DNA of 44,109 nt. Source: a virus. Positions 17,182 to 25,925 of the stretch are shown here, piece by piece. The stretch spans positions 1 to 44,109 of the IMG/VR virus record IMGVR_UViG_3300045453_000097; one strand, written 5' to 3'. Under the pieces are notes generated by a model. The model made no database searches and had not been told where the DNA came from. It saw only the letters and a program-made list of their open reading frames with translations. Made by a program: the position numbers and the translations under genes. Every line of letters begins with the position of its first letter. The stretch's first letter is position 1.

Positions 17182-17598
17182 TCAAAGCAGTGAGCCGCGC
17201 TCGTGGTCGTACTCGACCAGGTACTCGGCCTGCAGGTCACACATCGTCTGTTCGTTGTCGATGTATCGGAAGGTCTCGGTGCTGAGCTCGATCTGCACCG
17301 ATCCGTCATTGAGGGCGCCCCAAGTGGTCAGGGCCTCATGGGCTGCGTTCAGCAGGGCGTGCGCCGCTTCGCCGGGCTCATCACCAGCCGTGCGCACGAT
17401 CACCAGCACCGTGGCTTCACGGCCCTGCATCTCGCCCGCCAGGGCCGTCTGCTGCACCCGGCGGGGCAAGATGCACACGGCTGGCAGCGCCGTGATGTCC
17501 AGCGGCAAAACGCGCTCGCGGTACACGCGGCCCGTCAGCTCAGGAACCGAGTCACAGGCCTGGCGCATCTGCTCGATGCAGTCAAACAACTTGGTCAT
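17182..17598 (-). CDS. tail terminator / gpU-like protein, 138 aa
   Basis: Begins MTKLFDCIEQMRQACDSVPE and has 'LPAVCILPRRVQQTALAGEM', a conserved pattern in minor tail proteins that cap the tail tube. Between the head-tail connector (4-base overlap) and the tube gene, as for lambda gpZ/gpU. No enzymatic motif. Family call rests on size, synteny and general pattern. Confidence 0.65.
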   Translation of the reverse strand: MTKLFDCIEQMRQACDSVPELTGRVYRERVLPLDITALPAVCILPRRVQQTALAGEMQGREATVLVIVRTAGDEPGEAAHALLNAAHEALTTWGALNDGSVQIELSTETFRYIDNEQTMCDLQAEYLVEYDHERGSLL

Positions 17599-17888
17599 GT
17601 CGGTGTCCCCAAAACGGCCACCACCACGGCGCCATCACCGCTGAAGCTCAGCGGGTGGCGCACCGGGTAGCTGCGGCCACCAATCACCACCACCGAGCCC
17701 TGCGCCAGGCTGGCAGCCTGGGCATCTGCAGCGGTCAGCGTCAGGCTACGATCGCGCACCATCACGTCGGCTTGATCCAAACTCTCAGCGCGTGACGGCT
17801 CGTTGCGCACGCCATAGAACTGGTGGCCACCACTGGTGCACAGCTCGCCAATCTCGGCAAACAGCAAGGGCAGATCAGCCTCGGTCAC
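17595..17888 (-). CDS. head-tail connector, gpFII-like, 97 aa
   Basis: Small beta-rich protein (SLTLTAADAQAASLAQGSVV followed by GGRSYPVRHPLSFSGDG) of the size and position of the lambda FII-type connector that joins head and tail. It overlaps the 267-aa gene by 14 bases upstream and the terminator gene by 4 bases downstream. Weak sequence signature; call mainly from synteny. Confidence 0.6.
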   Translation of the reverse strand: MTEADLPLLFAEIGELCTSGGHQFYGVRNEPSRAESLDQADVMVRDRSLTLTAADAQAASLAQGSVVVIGGRSYPVRHPLSFSGDGAVVVAVLGTPT

Positions 17889-18678
17889 GGCTCAGAATCC
17901 TTTCAATGCGCTGGTCAAACGACGCGCGGTACCGCTTGTTCACCGCCGCCTCACCCACCTGGCGCAGATCCAGCGCCTGGGTGTAACTGGGCATGCGCTT
18001 GGTGAACAAAAACACCGGGGCCAGGATCGAGCCGTGAATGCCACGACGCGACCAGATGCCCGCAGGCAGGTGCTGCTGCTTGCCGTTGCGCTCACCAGGG
18101 CCGTGGCTCACGAAGTACTCGACCCCGTTGATGCGCACATAGCCGTTCTCGCTCTTGCCACGCTTGGCCAGATTGGCCCGGCGCTTGTCGGTCATGTTGG
18201 CTCGGTAGCCCTGCTCTGAAAACGCGTTCAGGTAGCTCATCAGCTGCACGATGAACGACCCCTTCACATTGCCGTAGGCATCCATGTGAGCGGGGTCAAT
18301 TCCATCGCTGGGCACGGCCGCCATGCCCGGGGGCAGGATGCCGGCTCGCTGCAGAGCCACCTCAAAGCGCTTGTTGCGGCGTGCGCCGCCTTTGGCCTGC
18401 GCCAGCAGCACCTTGGCCGGGTCCACCCCCTTGCCCCCCATGTAGCGGGGGTACACCAAGGCCTCCGGCTTGTCGACCGTGGCACGGTCAACGAAGGGGC
18501 TGCGCAGGATGTAAGGGGTGGGCCGGTCAAAGACTTCTCGCATAGCTTCCTGGAAGCCCAGGCGAGCCTCAAACGCCGAATCGTTGATGGCTTCGGCATG
18601 CACACGAAGCACCCGCGCCGGCGCGAGCTGCAGGGGCGTCACCACCTCCCGCAGATCGTGTTCGATGCGGATGTCCAT
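17875..18678 (-). CDS. conserved head/neck-region protein, 267 aa
   Basis: Basic protein with 'RPTPYILRSPFVDRATVDKP' and 'GGKGVDPAKVLLAQAKGG', and a C-terminal 'LFTKRMPSYTQALDLRQVGE'. I know this type as an unnamed protein encoded right after the major capsid gene in Burkholderiales prophages; it is likely a neck or minor tail protein. No catalytic motif seen. It follows the capsid gene after a 45-base gap and overlaps the FII-like gene. Confidence 0.6.
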   Translation of the reverse strand: MDIRIEHDLREVVTPLQLAPARVLRVHAEAINDSAFEARLGFQEAMREVFDRPTPYILRSPFVDRATVDKPEALVYPRYMGGKGVDPAKVLLAQAKGGARRNKRFEVALQRAGILPPGMAAVPSDGIDPAHMDAYGNVKGSFIVQLMSYLNAFSEQGYRANMTDKRRANLAKRGKSENGYVRINGVEYFVSHGPGERNGKQQHLPAGIWSRRGIHGSILAPVFLFTKRMPSYTQALDLRQVGEAAVNKRYRASFDQRIERILSRDRG

Positions 18679-18723
18679 GTGGGCCTCAGCGATCAGATGC
18701 GGCGTTCAAGGCAGCCAGCCCAC

Positions 18724-19665
18724 TCAGGCCGGGTTGACCACGTTCTTGAACAAGAAGCCAGCCACCGAGCCAGCCAGCACAGGCTTGCGGGCATCGGTCA
18801 CCGGGGCCACCATCGACTTGTGATTGCGGTCGTAGTAGGTCTCTTCCACGAACGGATGACCTTCCAGCTGGTAGGTGTAGCCGTAGGCAGGCGAGCCACC
18901 GTCGCTCAGCGTGGCCACGCGGGTGAAGGCCAGCACGGCGTCAGCACCCCAGATGTCCACGAAGCTGGTGTTGTTGTAGTACGTGGCCTCACCCACCACC
19001 ACGCGCTCCACATCCAGCGCACGGGCGATCTGCTCCAGGGTGGCGATCTTGATGTCCTCATCGCGCAGGGTGGCAATGATGTCCGGATGGGCACGCAAGG
19101 CCTTGTGCACCTTGGGCGAGATGGTGAGCGTGTCGGGGTACACGCCGATCTTGCTGCGGATCACGTCCTTGGCTTCGCTGACATCGCCCACCGGGTCGCT
19201 CGCAGGGTCATCCCAGCGAGTGTTGGCCACGGTGTACTCCAGCTTGTTGTCGGCGCCGTAGTTGGCCAACGAGGTCGCCAGCACAGCCGCCTGGTTCTCG
19301 CGCTCGATGTCCATCAGGCGCTGCACGCCACGGATGCTGCGCTGGTACTGGTCCACACCAATGCGCACACCCTCTTGCTGGATCTCCACCGGCACCTGGG
19401 CTTCCAGGCTGTGATCGATCAGGGCGTAAGGCGCACCCTGGTGGCCAAACTGCACTCGCTTCGTCGCAGCACCCGGCGCACGGGCGGTGTTCACCAGGCG
19501 GAAGTCTTCCGGCCCGAACTCGATCACGGTGCCGCCGCGCTGCTGAACGAGCACCATGGGGAACAGGATGTTGGCGATGGGCGCGAAGGTGTGGGTGTAG
19601 CCGCGCGCGATGCTGGTGAGGATCGGGTCGATCACCCGGGCCTGTTGGGGCGTCATCTGGGTCAT
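18724..19665 (-). CDS. major capsid protein, 313 aa
   Basis: HK97-fold type capsid subunit. The N-terminal arm is short (MTQMTPQQARVIDPILTSIA). Then come a P-domain-like helix with 'DQYQRSIRGVQRLMDIEREN' and A-domain segments 'KIGVYPDTLTISPKVHKALR' and 'VVVGEATYYNNTSFVDIWGA'. It follows the decoration gene by 37 bases with a clear AGGAG before the ATG. No N-terminal scaffold arm is present, matching a separate scaffold encoded inside the protease gene. Confidence 0.88.
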   Translation of the reverse strand: MTQMTPQQARVIDPILTSIARGYTHTFAPIANILFPMVLVQQRGGTVIEFGPEDFRLVNTARAPGAATKRVQFGHQGAPYALIDHSLEAQVPVEIQQEGVRIGVDQYQRSIRGVQRLMDIERENQAAVLATSLANYGADNKLEYTVANTRWDDPASDPVGDVSEAKDVIRSKIGVYPDTLTISPKVHKALRAHPDIIATLRDEDIKIATLEQIARALDVERVVVGEATYYNNTSFVDIWGADAVLAFTRVATLSDGGSPAYGYTYQLEGHPFVEETYYDRNHKSMVAPVTDARKPVLAGSVAGFLFKNVVNPA

Positions 19666-19702
19666 GTTTGACTCCTAAGTCGTTGGTGATGGTGGGGCGT
19701 GC

Positions 19703-20050
19703 TTAAGCTGCGTTGGGCAGCAACAGCACTTCGATGGACTGGCCAGCGGCGGTGGCGGCGCTCAGCGCCACGCCCACGCGCACGTTGGTGCTGGTGTGGG
19801 CCACCGCGCGGCCCTGGTTGTCGGTCATCACCGTGGCGCCAGCCGTCACGGCAGCACCGGCCACAACCTCGGTCGTGCCCAGCACATCCACGGGCACCAG
19901 GTCGCCGCTCTCGGCATCGGTGCGGGTCACGCCCAGCACAGCTGCGCCCGCAGCGGGCACGCCGCCAGCAGCGGTCACAAAGCGATTGGCCACCAGGGCG
20001 GCAGCAGCCGTGCGGGTCAGGCACAGCACCGAAATGGTCGGGGTCGTCAT
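19703..20050 (-). CDS. capsid decoration protein, DUF2190, 115 aa
   Basis: Pattern 'AAVLGVTRTDAESGDLVPVD' followed by 'VLGTTEVVAGAAVTAGATVM' and 'RVGVALSAATAAGQSIEVLL' is the DUF2190 signature (predicted head fibre/cement protein). It is Ala/Val/Thr-rich and all-beta. It binds the outer capsid surface to stabilise packaged DNA. Start has AAAGGA. It lies between the protease-scaffold and the capsid gene, the same place as lambda gpD. Confidence 0.8.
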   Translation of the reverse strand: MTTPTISVLCLTRTAAAALVANRFVTAAGGVPAAGAAVLGVTRTDAESGDLVPVDVLGTTEVVAGAAVTAGATVMTDNQGRAVAHTSTNVRVGVALSAATAAGQSIEVLLLPNAA

Positions 20051-20101
20051 GTTGGGTTCCTTTCAATGACGAGTTGCGAAGATCAGCTGTGCGCTGACGA
20101 A

Positions 20102-20584
20102 TCAGACCTTGTCGTAGCCCAGCGCTTGCAGGGCTGCGACGTAGTCAACGTTGTGCTGCTTGGCGTAGGCCTTGGCCTCGGCATCCATCTGCTCGCGCGT
20201 CTTGGCGCCGCCAGCAGCCGCAGCAGCGCCTGCAGCACCACCAGGGGCGGCGGCGGGCGCATCGCTGTAGTGAGCCTGGCCAGCCGTGGCCAGCGTGGCG
20301 CGATGGGCTTGCACCACCGCAGCAGCGGCTTCGGGGCCCGTGGTCTTGCCGTCAAACGCCAGCTGCTCGATCAGCGCCTCGTGGCCAGGCAGGGCCTGAC
20401 CGCGCACGGCCTGGATGCGCTCACGCTCAGCCTTGGCGCCCTCAGCGCTGAACTGCGCCTGCAGTGCGGCATACAGGCCAGGGTTGCCGCTGGCCAGGGT
20501 CTCAGCCGTCAGCCCTGCCACAGCGGCAGTGACCGCCGCACTGATGGCGGCCTGGGTGGGTTGGGTGTTTTCGGGGGTCGACAT
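20102..20584 (-). CDS. nested scaffold protein (Nu3-like), 160 aa, internal start
   Basis: Within the protease gene, in frame, an ATG at 20584 (MSTPENTQPTQAAISAAV) is preceded by AAAGGA at 8 bases. This matches lambda C/Nu3, where the protease C-terminal part is made separately as the scaffold. The sequence is acidic and helical (ERERIQAVRGQALPGHEALI) with an Ala/Gly-rich linker and a C-terminal 'KAYAKQHNVDYVAALQALGY', probably the capsid-binding end. Expression from this start is inferred from the ribosome site and the known family layout. Confidence 0.65.
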   Translation of the reverse strand: MSTPENTQPTQAAISAAVTAAVAGLTAETLASGNPGLYAALQAQFSAEGAKAERERIQAVRGQALPGHEALIEQLAFDGKTTGPEAAAAVVQAHRATLATAGQAHYSDAPAAAPGGAAGAAAAAGGAKTREQMDAEAKAYAKQHNVDYVAALQALGYDKV

Positions 20585-21544
20585 CGTCGTGGTCCTTTCA
20601 GGAATGACAACGGGCGCCGAAGCGCCCGTGGTGGTTGGATGAATGGTGGCCGTTGCGGCCCGGGATCGCCCGCCCGGCCGACTGCCGGGAGGCTCAACCA
20701 GCAGCCCCTGGGGATCAGTGGCCAGCTGGTCGATGAGCTGATCGAGCGACATGAAGCCGTCCACCAGACCCGCATCGATCGCCTGCTGACCAATGAACAC
20801 ACGGCCATCGGCCATGTCAGACAACACCTGCTCGACAGACACGCCACGGTGGCTGGCCACGGCATCCACGAACAGGCTGTACAGGTAGTCCACACGCTCT
20901 TGCATGTGCTCGCGCCCAGCCTTGGTCAGCGGTTCGTACTGACTGGCGATGCGCTTGTAGCGGCCAGCGGTCACCTCGGTGGTCTTCACCCCGCTGGCAG
21001 CCTCTTGCTTGCTGAAGTCGCGATGCATGGCCACCACGCCAATGCTGCCAACCTCCACCACCGGCCCGCTGATGTACAGCTTCGCGCAGGCCGAGCCCGC
21101 CCAGTAGCCCGCACTGCATACCTGCCCGTCACTGAACGCCACCAGCGGCTTCACAGCACGCAGGCGCAGCAGCTCGGCACCCAGCTCAGGCGTGCCCACC
21201 ACCGCCCCGCCAGGCGTGTCCAGGTGGGCGATCACGGCCTTCACATCCGGGTCGGCTTCGGTCTCGCGCAGCATGCGAATCACTGTCTGTGTCGACACCA
21301 TGCCCGACACATCCGAGAACATCGAGGCCTTGGGCGTCATCACCCCATGCACCGGCACCACCGCCACGCCGCGCACCACCTCATAAGGCTTGGGCTCGTT
21401 GGACAGCGGACGGCCCAGCCGCGCCTCGATGGTGGCCAGGTCAGCCACCTCACCACGCACGTGAGCCGCGTAGATGTCCTGGATCTGAGCCAGCTGCTCG
21501 GGGCGGATCGCGCAGGGGCTGGTGAGGAATTCAGAGAGTTTCAT
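20102..21544 (-). CDS. head maturation protease, S49 (gpC-like), fused with scaffold region, 480 aa
   Basis: SppA/ClpP-fold serine protease that processes the procapsid. The nucleophile is Ser144 in 'GQVCSAGYWAGS' and the probable Lys197 of the dyad is in 'TAGRYKRIA'. The N-terminal 'GVAVVPVHGVMTPKA' and 'HLDTPGGAVVG' blocks are typical of S49. From about residue 320 the protein is a scaffold-like, Ala/Gln-rich helical region with its own start (see next entry). The start has no obvious ribosome site, and the gene no longer follows the portal directly because two other genes lie between. Confidence 0.88.
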   Translation of the reverse strand: MKLSEFLTSPCAIRPEQLAQIQDIYAAHVRGEVADLATIEARLGRPLSNEPKPYEVVRGVAVVPVHGVMTPKASMFSDVSGMVSTQTVIRMLRETEADPDVKAVIAHLDTPGGAVVGTPELGAELLRLRAVKPLVAFSDGQVCSAGYWAGSACAKLYISGPVVEVGSIGVVAMHRDFSKQEAASGVKTTEVTAGRYKRIASQYEPLTKAGREHMQERVDYLYSLFVDAVASHRGVSVEQVLSDMADGRVFIGQQAIDAGLVDGFMSLDQLIDQLATDPQGLLVEPPGSRPGGRSRAATATIHPTTTGASAPVVIPERTTTMSTPENTQPTQAAISAAVTAAVAGLTAETLASGNPGLYAALQAQFSAEGAKAERERIQAVRGQALPGHEALIEQLAFDGKTTGPEAAAAVVQAHRATLATAGQAHYSDAPAAAPGGAAGAAAAAGGAKTREQMDAEAKAYAKQHNVDYVAALQALGYDKV

Positions 21545-21643
21545 AGGGCATCAACAAAGTTTGTCAATCCATCATCCGCGCGATTGACGCAGCGCAGCAA
21601 AGTGGCGTGTGATGGAAGCTCCTTTAACCACTCGGGAGAGAAT

Positions 21644-22216
21644 ATGAAGAAGATTACCTTTGCAATTGCCGCTGCGATTGCTTGTGGCGCGTCAAGCGCT
21701 GCACAGATTACCTTACCAAATACTGGGGCCACACTGAGTTTCTCAGATGGACTTGTTGTCAAGAGCATCGGGAACATTTGGTATGGCAACGACATGGAGA
21801 TGGGCGACAGAGTTTTACTTGTTGCAGAAGTCAGCAAAGGGATTTCAGATTTCTTTTTTTCCTTATCGAGCGCCACAACCATTTACTCCGCCTCGGTGTT
21901 TCAAATGGAAGTATTAAAATACTCGGATGGCTTCAGAAGCGGAAATTACAAATTCTCAGCAAACACAATTGAAAGCACAAACTTCGGCAACGCCACCGTT
22001 TCATTCACACCTGGCACTTGGTTGTTGCCATCTGATGACGCAGATTGCGCAAGCGTGCTTTGCATGACACCAATCAAAGACCGTGCTTTCATTTCATTCT
22101 CAGTTTTTGCAGGGAGCGTTTCAGCTATACCAGAGCCGTCTGGCTATTTATTGCTTGCAGCTTCGTTGGGTGCAGCAGGAGTCATTTCCGCTCGACGCAG
22201 AAGTCACCAGGCGTGA
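21644..22216 (+). CDS. secreted PEP-CTERM sorting-domain protein, 190 aa
   Basis: N-terminal signal peptide (MKKITFAIAAAIACGASSAA) and C-terminal sorting signal: 'IPEPSGYLLLAASLGAAGVI' followed by ARRR. This is the PEP motif, a membrane helix and a basic end recognised by exosortase. The 150-residue middle is beta-rich and AT-richer than the neighbours. ATG has GGGAGAG 5 bases upstream; a possible promoter TTGACG (21584) with TGTGAT 18 bases on lies just before. It runs against the late operon and overlaps the tailspike 3' end by 13 bases. Exosortase systems belong to the host, so this is probably host-derived cargo that alters the cell surface of lysogens. Confidence 0.8.
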   Translation: MKKITFAIAAAIACGASSAAQITLPNTGATLSFSDGLVVKSIGNIWYGNDMEMGDRVLLVAEVSKGISDFFFSLSSATTIYSASVFQMEVLKYSDGFRSGNYKFSANTIESTNFGNATVSFTPGTWLLPSDDADCASVLCMTPIKDRAFISFSVFAGSVSAIPEPSGYLLLAASLGAAGVISARRRSHQA

Positions 22217-23907
22217 ATTTCAACGTCATCGATCTCAATCACGTCATTCAGCGCCAAGTTGTTCAGCCGCACGCGCCAGCCCACCCATTCGTAACCAGCC
22301 GGGGCCCTGCTGGCAGTGCCCGCAGTCCGTCGCTGCTGCCAGGCAGTGCTCAACGCAAAGGTGCCGCTCTGGTCAATTTGACCGCTGACAACGCCAGCGG
22401 GCACCATGACCACATCTGATCCCTGCGTCTGTGTAGGGCCTTGGAAAAAGCCAAACTGAACGACGACTTGCGCAGTTGACGCGGGAGATCGAACACGCAG
22501 AGCGCCCGTGTAAGCACGGGCGGCAGAACCGGCACGCTTGAGGATGAAGATGTCAGCTTGACCAGCATTGCCACCATCGGCTGCCGCAAGTTTTGTGGCT
22601 CGCAGGCACTTGGTGCCAGTTCGAGCCCCTGCGTCACTGACAGCAATCGACACCGTTGTAGTCGTGTGCCGATTGGATGCTGTGCCACCGCGAACGTAGA
22701 TCGTGTCCAAGAAATTGGTGGCCCCGGTGCCGAGCACCTCAAAACCACCGTCAAGCAGCTCGTTCCTCGATTCATGCACACCAATGGGCAGCGCAGTTGC
22801 AGCCGCGCCCCCGTTGATTTCAAGCACGCAACGCTCGGCAATGACTGCGCCCGTGCCTTTGCCCAAATAGCCCGATGCTGTTTCGACGTTCTGGATGGAT
22901 ACCCCATCAAGCAGTACGGGCGGAGCCGTGATGGCTGACGTGTTCTGGTTGTCGAACCAATGAGTAAGCTGCGTGTGTCCGGCCTCCCCGTCAGTCATCA
23001 CAAGTCGGCCACCCTTCATCAAGATGGCGCCGTTATTGCTGACAATCCAGGGTACATGGTTGGCACCGTAAGTGTTGCGGCGCTTGTTTGTTTCGACGTG
23101 ACAGCCGAGTAGATGAACTCGACCAGCCTGCACCGTTCCCATGAAACGGTTGTAATCCAGGGATGAGCCGATGAACGTAAGTTGGCCGCGCTCCAAAGTG
23201 ATGCCGTTAACGCTGTTCAGCAAAGCGCCGCCGTAATAGACAGGCAACTCATAGCCATCCGGGTAGCCAGCACCCACCTTGATGCCTGCTGAACCACACT
23301 CAAAAATCGACCAGCCGTAGTGACCGATGCCCCACGCGGTGTTTCCGTACTCTTCGCCAACATCGCAGTCGGCAATCGAGAAGTTCTTGAGCGCGTATCG
23401 GGAGGCGCCAGCGCCTTGCAGCACACCATCGGGGCGGTGATGGAAGATCCCTCGCGTACCCACAGCGTCACGCCCCGGGCCTCGGATGTGGAAGTTCTCA
23501 ATGTAGAACGCCGATTGTGAGTGGACTCGCTCGTCGGTGCCAGTCAAGCGCATCGCTGTCGCGCCTGCATCTGGCCGCAACTCAAGCTGCGAGAAGTCGA
23601 TGGCGGTCTTTGCCATGTCAACGACTAACTCGCCCGTGAGGCGTGCGCGCTGGTTCACCATGTTCGGAAACCGGAGGACACTGCGCGGGTAAGTGGCAGC
23701 GAACCAGTCGATCGTCTCCTGCAACGCCGCAGTGTCGTCTGTCGTGCCGTTCAGAACTGCACCGTAACGCTGCAATGCGGATTCGACCTTACCCCCCACC
23801 ACCTGACCCGCATCTGGCAGATCAAGGGACAGACCTCGGCCAAGCGACAGCATGTAGTCATCGCCTCGACGGATTACCTTGGCTTTACGTGGGAAGCGCG
23901 ACATCAT
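22204..23907 (-). CDS. tailspike-like beta-helix protein with C-terminal sugar-binding-type domain, 567 aa
   Basis: After a short N-terminus the head region 'RYGAVLNGTTDDTAALQETI' matches the typical entry of phage pectate-lyase-fold spikes (GA-x-x-x-G-x-x-D-D-T-A-A-x-Q). A repetitive beta-helix follows (about 90-390, with 'NVETASGYLGKGTGAVIAER'). From about 400 there is a jelly-roll-like domain (FEVLGTGATNFLDTIYVRGG ... DVIEIDDVEIHAW). It probably binds or degrades surface polysaccharide. It is odd that it sits between portal and head protease, while tail genes lie 10 kb away. The ATG overlaps the portal stop (ATGA). No signal peptide. Confidence 0.7.
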   Translation of the reverse strand: MMSRFPRKAKVIRRGDDYMLSLGRGLSLDLPDAGQVVGGKVESALQRYGAVLNGTTDDTAALQETIDWFAATYPRSVLRFPNMVNQRARLTGELVVDMAKTAIDFSQLELRPDAGATAMRLTGTDERVHSQSAFYIENFHIRGPGRDAVGTRGIFHHRPDGVLQGAGASRYALKNFSIADCDVGEEYGNTAWGIGHYGWSIFECGSAGIKVGAGYPDGYELPVYYGGALLNSVNGITLERGQLTFIGSSLDYNRFMGTVQAGRVHLLGCHVETNKRRNTYGANHVPWIVSNNGAILMKGGRLVMTDGEAGHTQLTHWFDNQNTSAITAPPVLLDGVSIQNVETASGYLGKGTGAVIAERCVLEINGGAAATALPIGVHESRNELLDGGFEVLGTGATNFLDTIYVRGGTASNRHTTTTVSIAVSDAGARTGTKCLRATKLAAADGGNAGQADIFILKRAGSAARAYTGALRVRSPASTAQVVVQFGFFQGPTQTQGSDVVMVPAGVVSGQIDQSGTFALSTAWQQRRTAGTASRAPAGYEWVGWRVRLNNLALNDVIEIDDVEIHAW

Positions 23908-25538
23908 TCGTCTCCGGGTTCTTGAGTTGCAGGCTGAGCCGCTGCAGGCCGACCACCAGGCGCAGCTGCCCCAGCTTTAGGGGCAGGCATGAGATTGGCG
24001 GTGCGCAGGGCATCTTCTTCGGCCCGCTTCGGTTCCAGCGTGCGGTTGAAGTCGGTGCCGAACAGTTCCCACTCGGCCCGCTCACGGGTGCACAGGCGGG
24101 CGTCGATGGCGTCGCGGTAGGCGGCCACCTCATCTTTGGGATTGATCGAGCCCTGGCTGTCGCCGAACCACTCTGCGCGGGTGTAGGCCCAGCGCATCAG
24201 GGGGTCTTCAAAGAAGCCGGGAGCCTTGACGCGGCCCAGGATGACGGCCTCGGTCAGCCAGGTCTCATAGATCGGCTGGCAGAAGCTCAGGGCCAGCCAG
24301 CGGCGACGGCGGCGCAGGTACTGCCAGGCGTCCAGCAACGCGGCCTTACTGGCGCTGTAGCTGGCGTTGAACTGCTTGATCAGCAGCTCATACGGCAGGC
24401 CCAGCGCCACGCCGATCTGGCGAATCACCGCCAGGGTGAAGGGCTCGAAGGCAGTGTTGGGGCGTGTGGGGTTGGCAAAGTCAATGCGCTCATTGCCGGT
24501 CAGGCCCACGATGGCGCCCGAGCCCATGGCCACATCCGCATCAGGCGCACCCTGGGGCACGCTGCCCTGGGCCTGCGCCTGGCCAGGGTCACCGCCGGTG
24601 AACACCGGGTTGCTGTCACCCTCGGGCGTAGTCACGAACACCGTGAACATGCTCGACACGACTGCCGCCTTGATCTCGGCATCGGTGTAGGTGGTGATCT
24701 GCTTGATGCACTCGATCACCGGGGTGAGGTAGGGCAGGCCGCGCGGCTGCTCAGGGCGCAAGCGGTCAAAGTGGTGCAGCATGCGGCGGCGGCCACTGCC
24801 GCCAAGCAGGTCCACCCACTGCCCCGCCCAGCGGTTGCCTACCAGTTGCAGGCTGCCTGGGTGGCGGTCGTACAGGTGGCAGGCCACTGGCCGGCCGTTG
24901 CTGTCCATGCGGATGCCACCGGCTACGTCGTCGGTGTCAAACTGACCGCCCGGGTTGCCCACGCGATCAGCCTCCAGCACCTGCACACGCAGCCGATACG
25001 GGCGCATGCGCGTGGCTGCGGGCGCATCGGGCAGGTTGCTGAAGCAGTCGCCGCTTTCCAGCGTGCTGCGCAGCACCAGGGCCTGCAGCTGGTCAAAGTT
25101 CTGCACTTCGGTCAGGTCGCAGTTCGCAGGGCTGTCGGCCCACATGGCGAACTCGTCTTGCGTGCGGGCCTTCCAGTCGTTGAGCTGCTGCTCGGTCCAG
25201 CCCAGGATGCGGCGGTTGGGCATGGCGCTCAGCGCCAGGCCCGTGCCCACCACGCGGTCTACATTGGTGTTGATGGCACCGATGGCAATGGGCGAGAGGC
25301 GGGCCAGCTCACGCGAGCGGCCGCGCATGTCGTACAGCTCGCCTGCCTGGTCAGTCAGGGCGCTGCGAGGCACCGCACGCCAGTTGCGTGGATTGGTGAC
25401 CGTGCTGCCGCTGCTGTAAGCGCCACCCAGCGCCATCTCTTGCATGGTGCGGGCGTGCAGGCGCTGCAGGCCCCGCTGCGGCGAGACGTAGCTGATCGCC
25501 CGATCCAGCAAGGTCGGGGCGGGCACTTTGATTTTCAT
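23904..25538 (-). CDS. portal protein, lambda gpB-like, 544 aa
   Basis: Dodecameric portal at the capsid vertex through which DNA enters. Family features seen: 'RSRELARLSPIAIGAINTNV' near residue 75, 'QALVLRSTLESGDCFSNLP', 'GGIRMDSNGRPVACHLYDRH', 'LPYLTPVIECIKQITTYTDA', and 'SYSASKAALLDAWQYLRRRR'. The C-terminal tail is Ala/Pro-rich (GAAAPGGRPAAAQPATQEPG). It lies 11 bases after the gpW-like gene. Confidence 0.9.
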   Translation of the reverse strand: MKIKVPAPTLLDRAISYVSPQRGLQRLHARTMQEMALGGAYSSGSTVTNPRNWRAVPRSALTDQAGELYDMRGRSRELARLSPIAIGAINTNVDRVVGTGLALSAMPNRRILGWTEQQLNDWKARTQDEFAMWADSPANCDLTEVQNFDQLQALVLRSTLESGDCFSNLPDAPAATRMRPYRLRVQVLEADRVGNPGGQFDTDDVAGGIRMDSNGRPVACHLYDRHPGSLQLVGNRWAGQWVDLLGGSGRRRMLHHFDRLRPEQPRGLPYLTPVIECIKQITTYTDAEIKAAVVSSMFTVFVTTPEGDSNPVFTGGDPGQAQAQGSVPQGAPDADVAMGSGAIVGLTGNERIDFANPTRPNTAFEPFTLAVIRQIGVALGLPYELLIKQFNASYSASKAALLDAWQYLRRRRRWLALSFCQPIYETWLTEAVILGRVKAPGFFEDPLMRWAYTRAEWFGDSQGSINPKDEVAAYRDAIDARLCTRERAEWELFGTDFNRTLEPKRAEEDALRTANLMPAPKAGAAAPGGRPAAAQPATQEPGDE

Positions 25539-25549
25539 GGGCGTGGGGC

Positions 25550-25771
25550 TCAGCGCATGTACAGCACGCGGCGCGTGCGGTTGGTCTTGACCTGCATGCG
25601 GGCGATCTCGTCATTGAGATCAGAGATGGCCTTGCGGATCTCGGCCAGGTCGGCGTAGCGGTAGCGACGGCTGCCGCCGTCAACCTCGATCGAGAACTCT
25701 TGACGTGCAAGGGCCTTGGCCTCAGCTTGCACGTACAGATCGCGCCGGGCGATCAGTTCTCCAAGAGTCAT
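25550..25771 (-). CDS. gpW-like head-tail joining protein, 73 aa
   Basis: MTLGELIARRDLYVQAEAKA ... YRYADLAEIRKAISDLNDEI matches the small gpW-type joiners that lie between large terminase and portal in lambda-type phages. Start taken at the ATG for MTLGEL; the frame is open 7 codons further upstream via TTG but that reaches into the terminator. First late structural gene after the hairpin/terminator region at 25791-25953. Confidence 0.75.
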   Translation of the reverse strand: MTLGELIARRDLYVQAEAKALARQEFSIEVDGGSRRYRYADLAEIRKAISDLNDEIARMQVKTNRTRRVLYMR

Positions 25772-25790
25772 GCTCACGTTTCGAGGCTCC

Positions 25791-25825
25791 AAAAAAGATG
25801 CCCCGGAACCTTTCGGTGCCGGGGC
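25791..25825 (-). terminator. intrinsic terminator upstream of the structural genes
   Basis: On the minus strand GCCCCGG (25819-25825) pairs with CCGGGGC (25800-25806); an inner ACC/GGT pair extends the stem, and it is followed by ATCTTTTTT. It lies between the HTH regulator (ends 25964) and the gpW-like gene, so transcripts from the terminase side would stop here unless antiterminated, as with Q-type control. Confidence 0.8.
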
Positions 25826-25879
25826 AAACCGTGCTCTGAATCAACCGCTGCAATCCAGACAGACTTTCAGGACTATCTG

Positions 25880-25893
25880 AATTGGGCCCAATT
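25880..25893. repeat. perfect 14-bp palindrome
   Basis: AATTGGGCCCAATT, every base paired. Lies in the 170-bp gap between the HTH regulator gene and the gpW-like gene, 30 bases from a longer inverted repeat and upstream of the terminator. Could be a protein-binding site for late control; no proof from sequence. Confidence 0.6.
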
Positions 25894-25925
25894 TTGGCCG
25901 TTTGTGTAACCTGCTCGCAAGCGCT

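Noticed and set aside
19796-21643. N-terminal 616 codons in frame with the PEP-CTERM gene
   Set aside because: The frame is open by chance across the protease gene; a signal peptide start with a ribosome site marks the true beginning at 21644.
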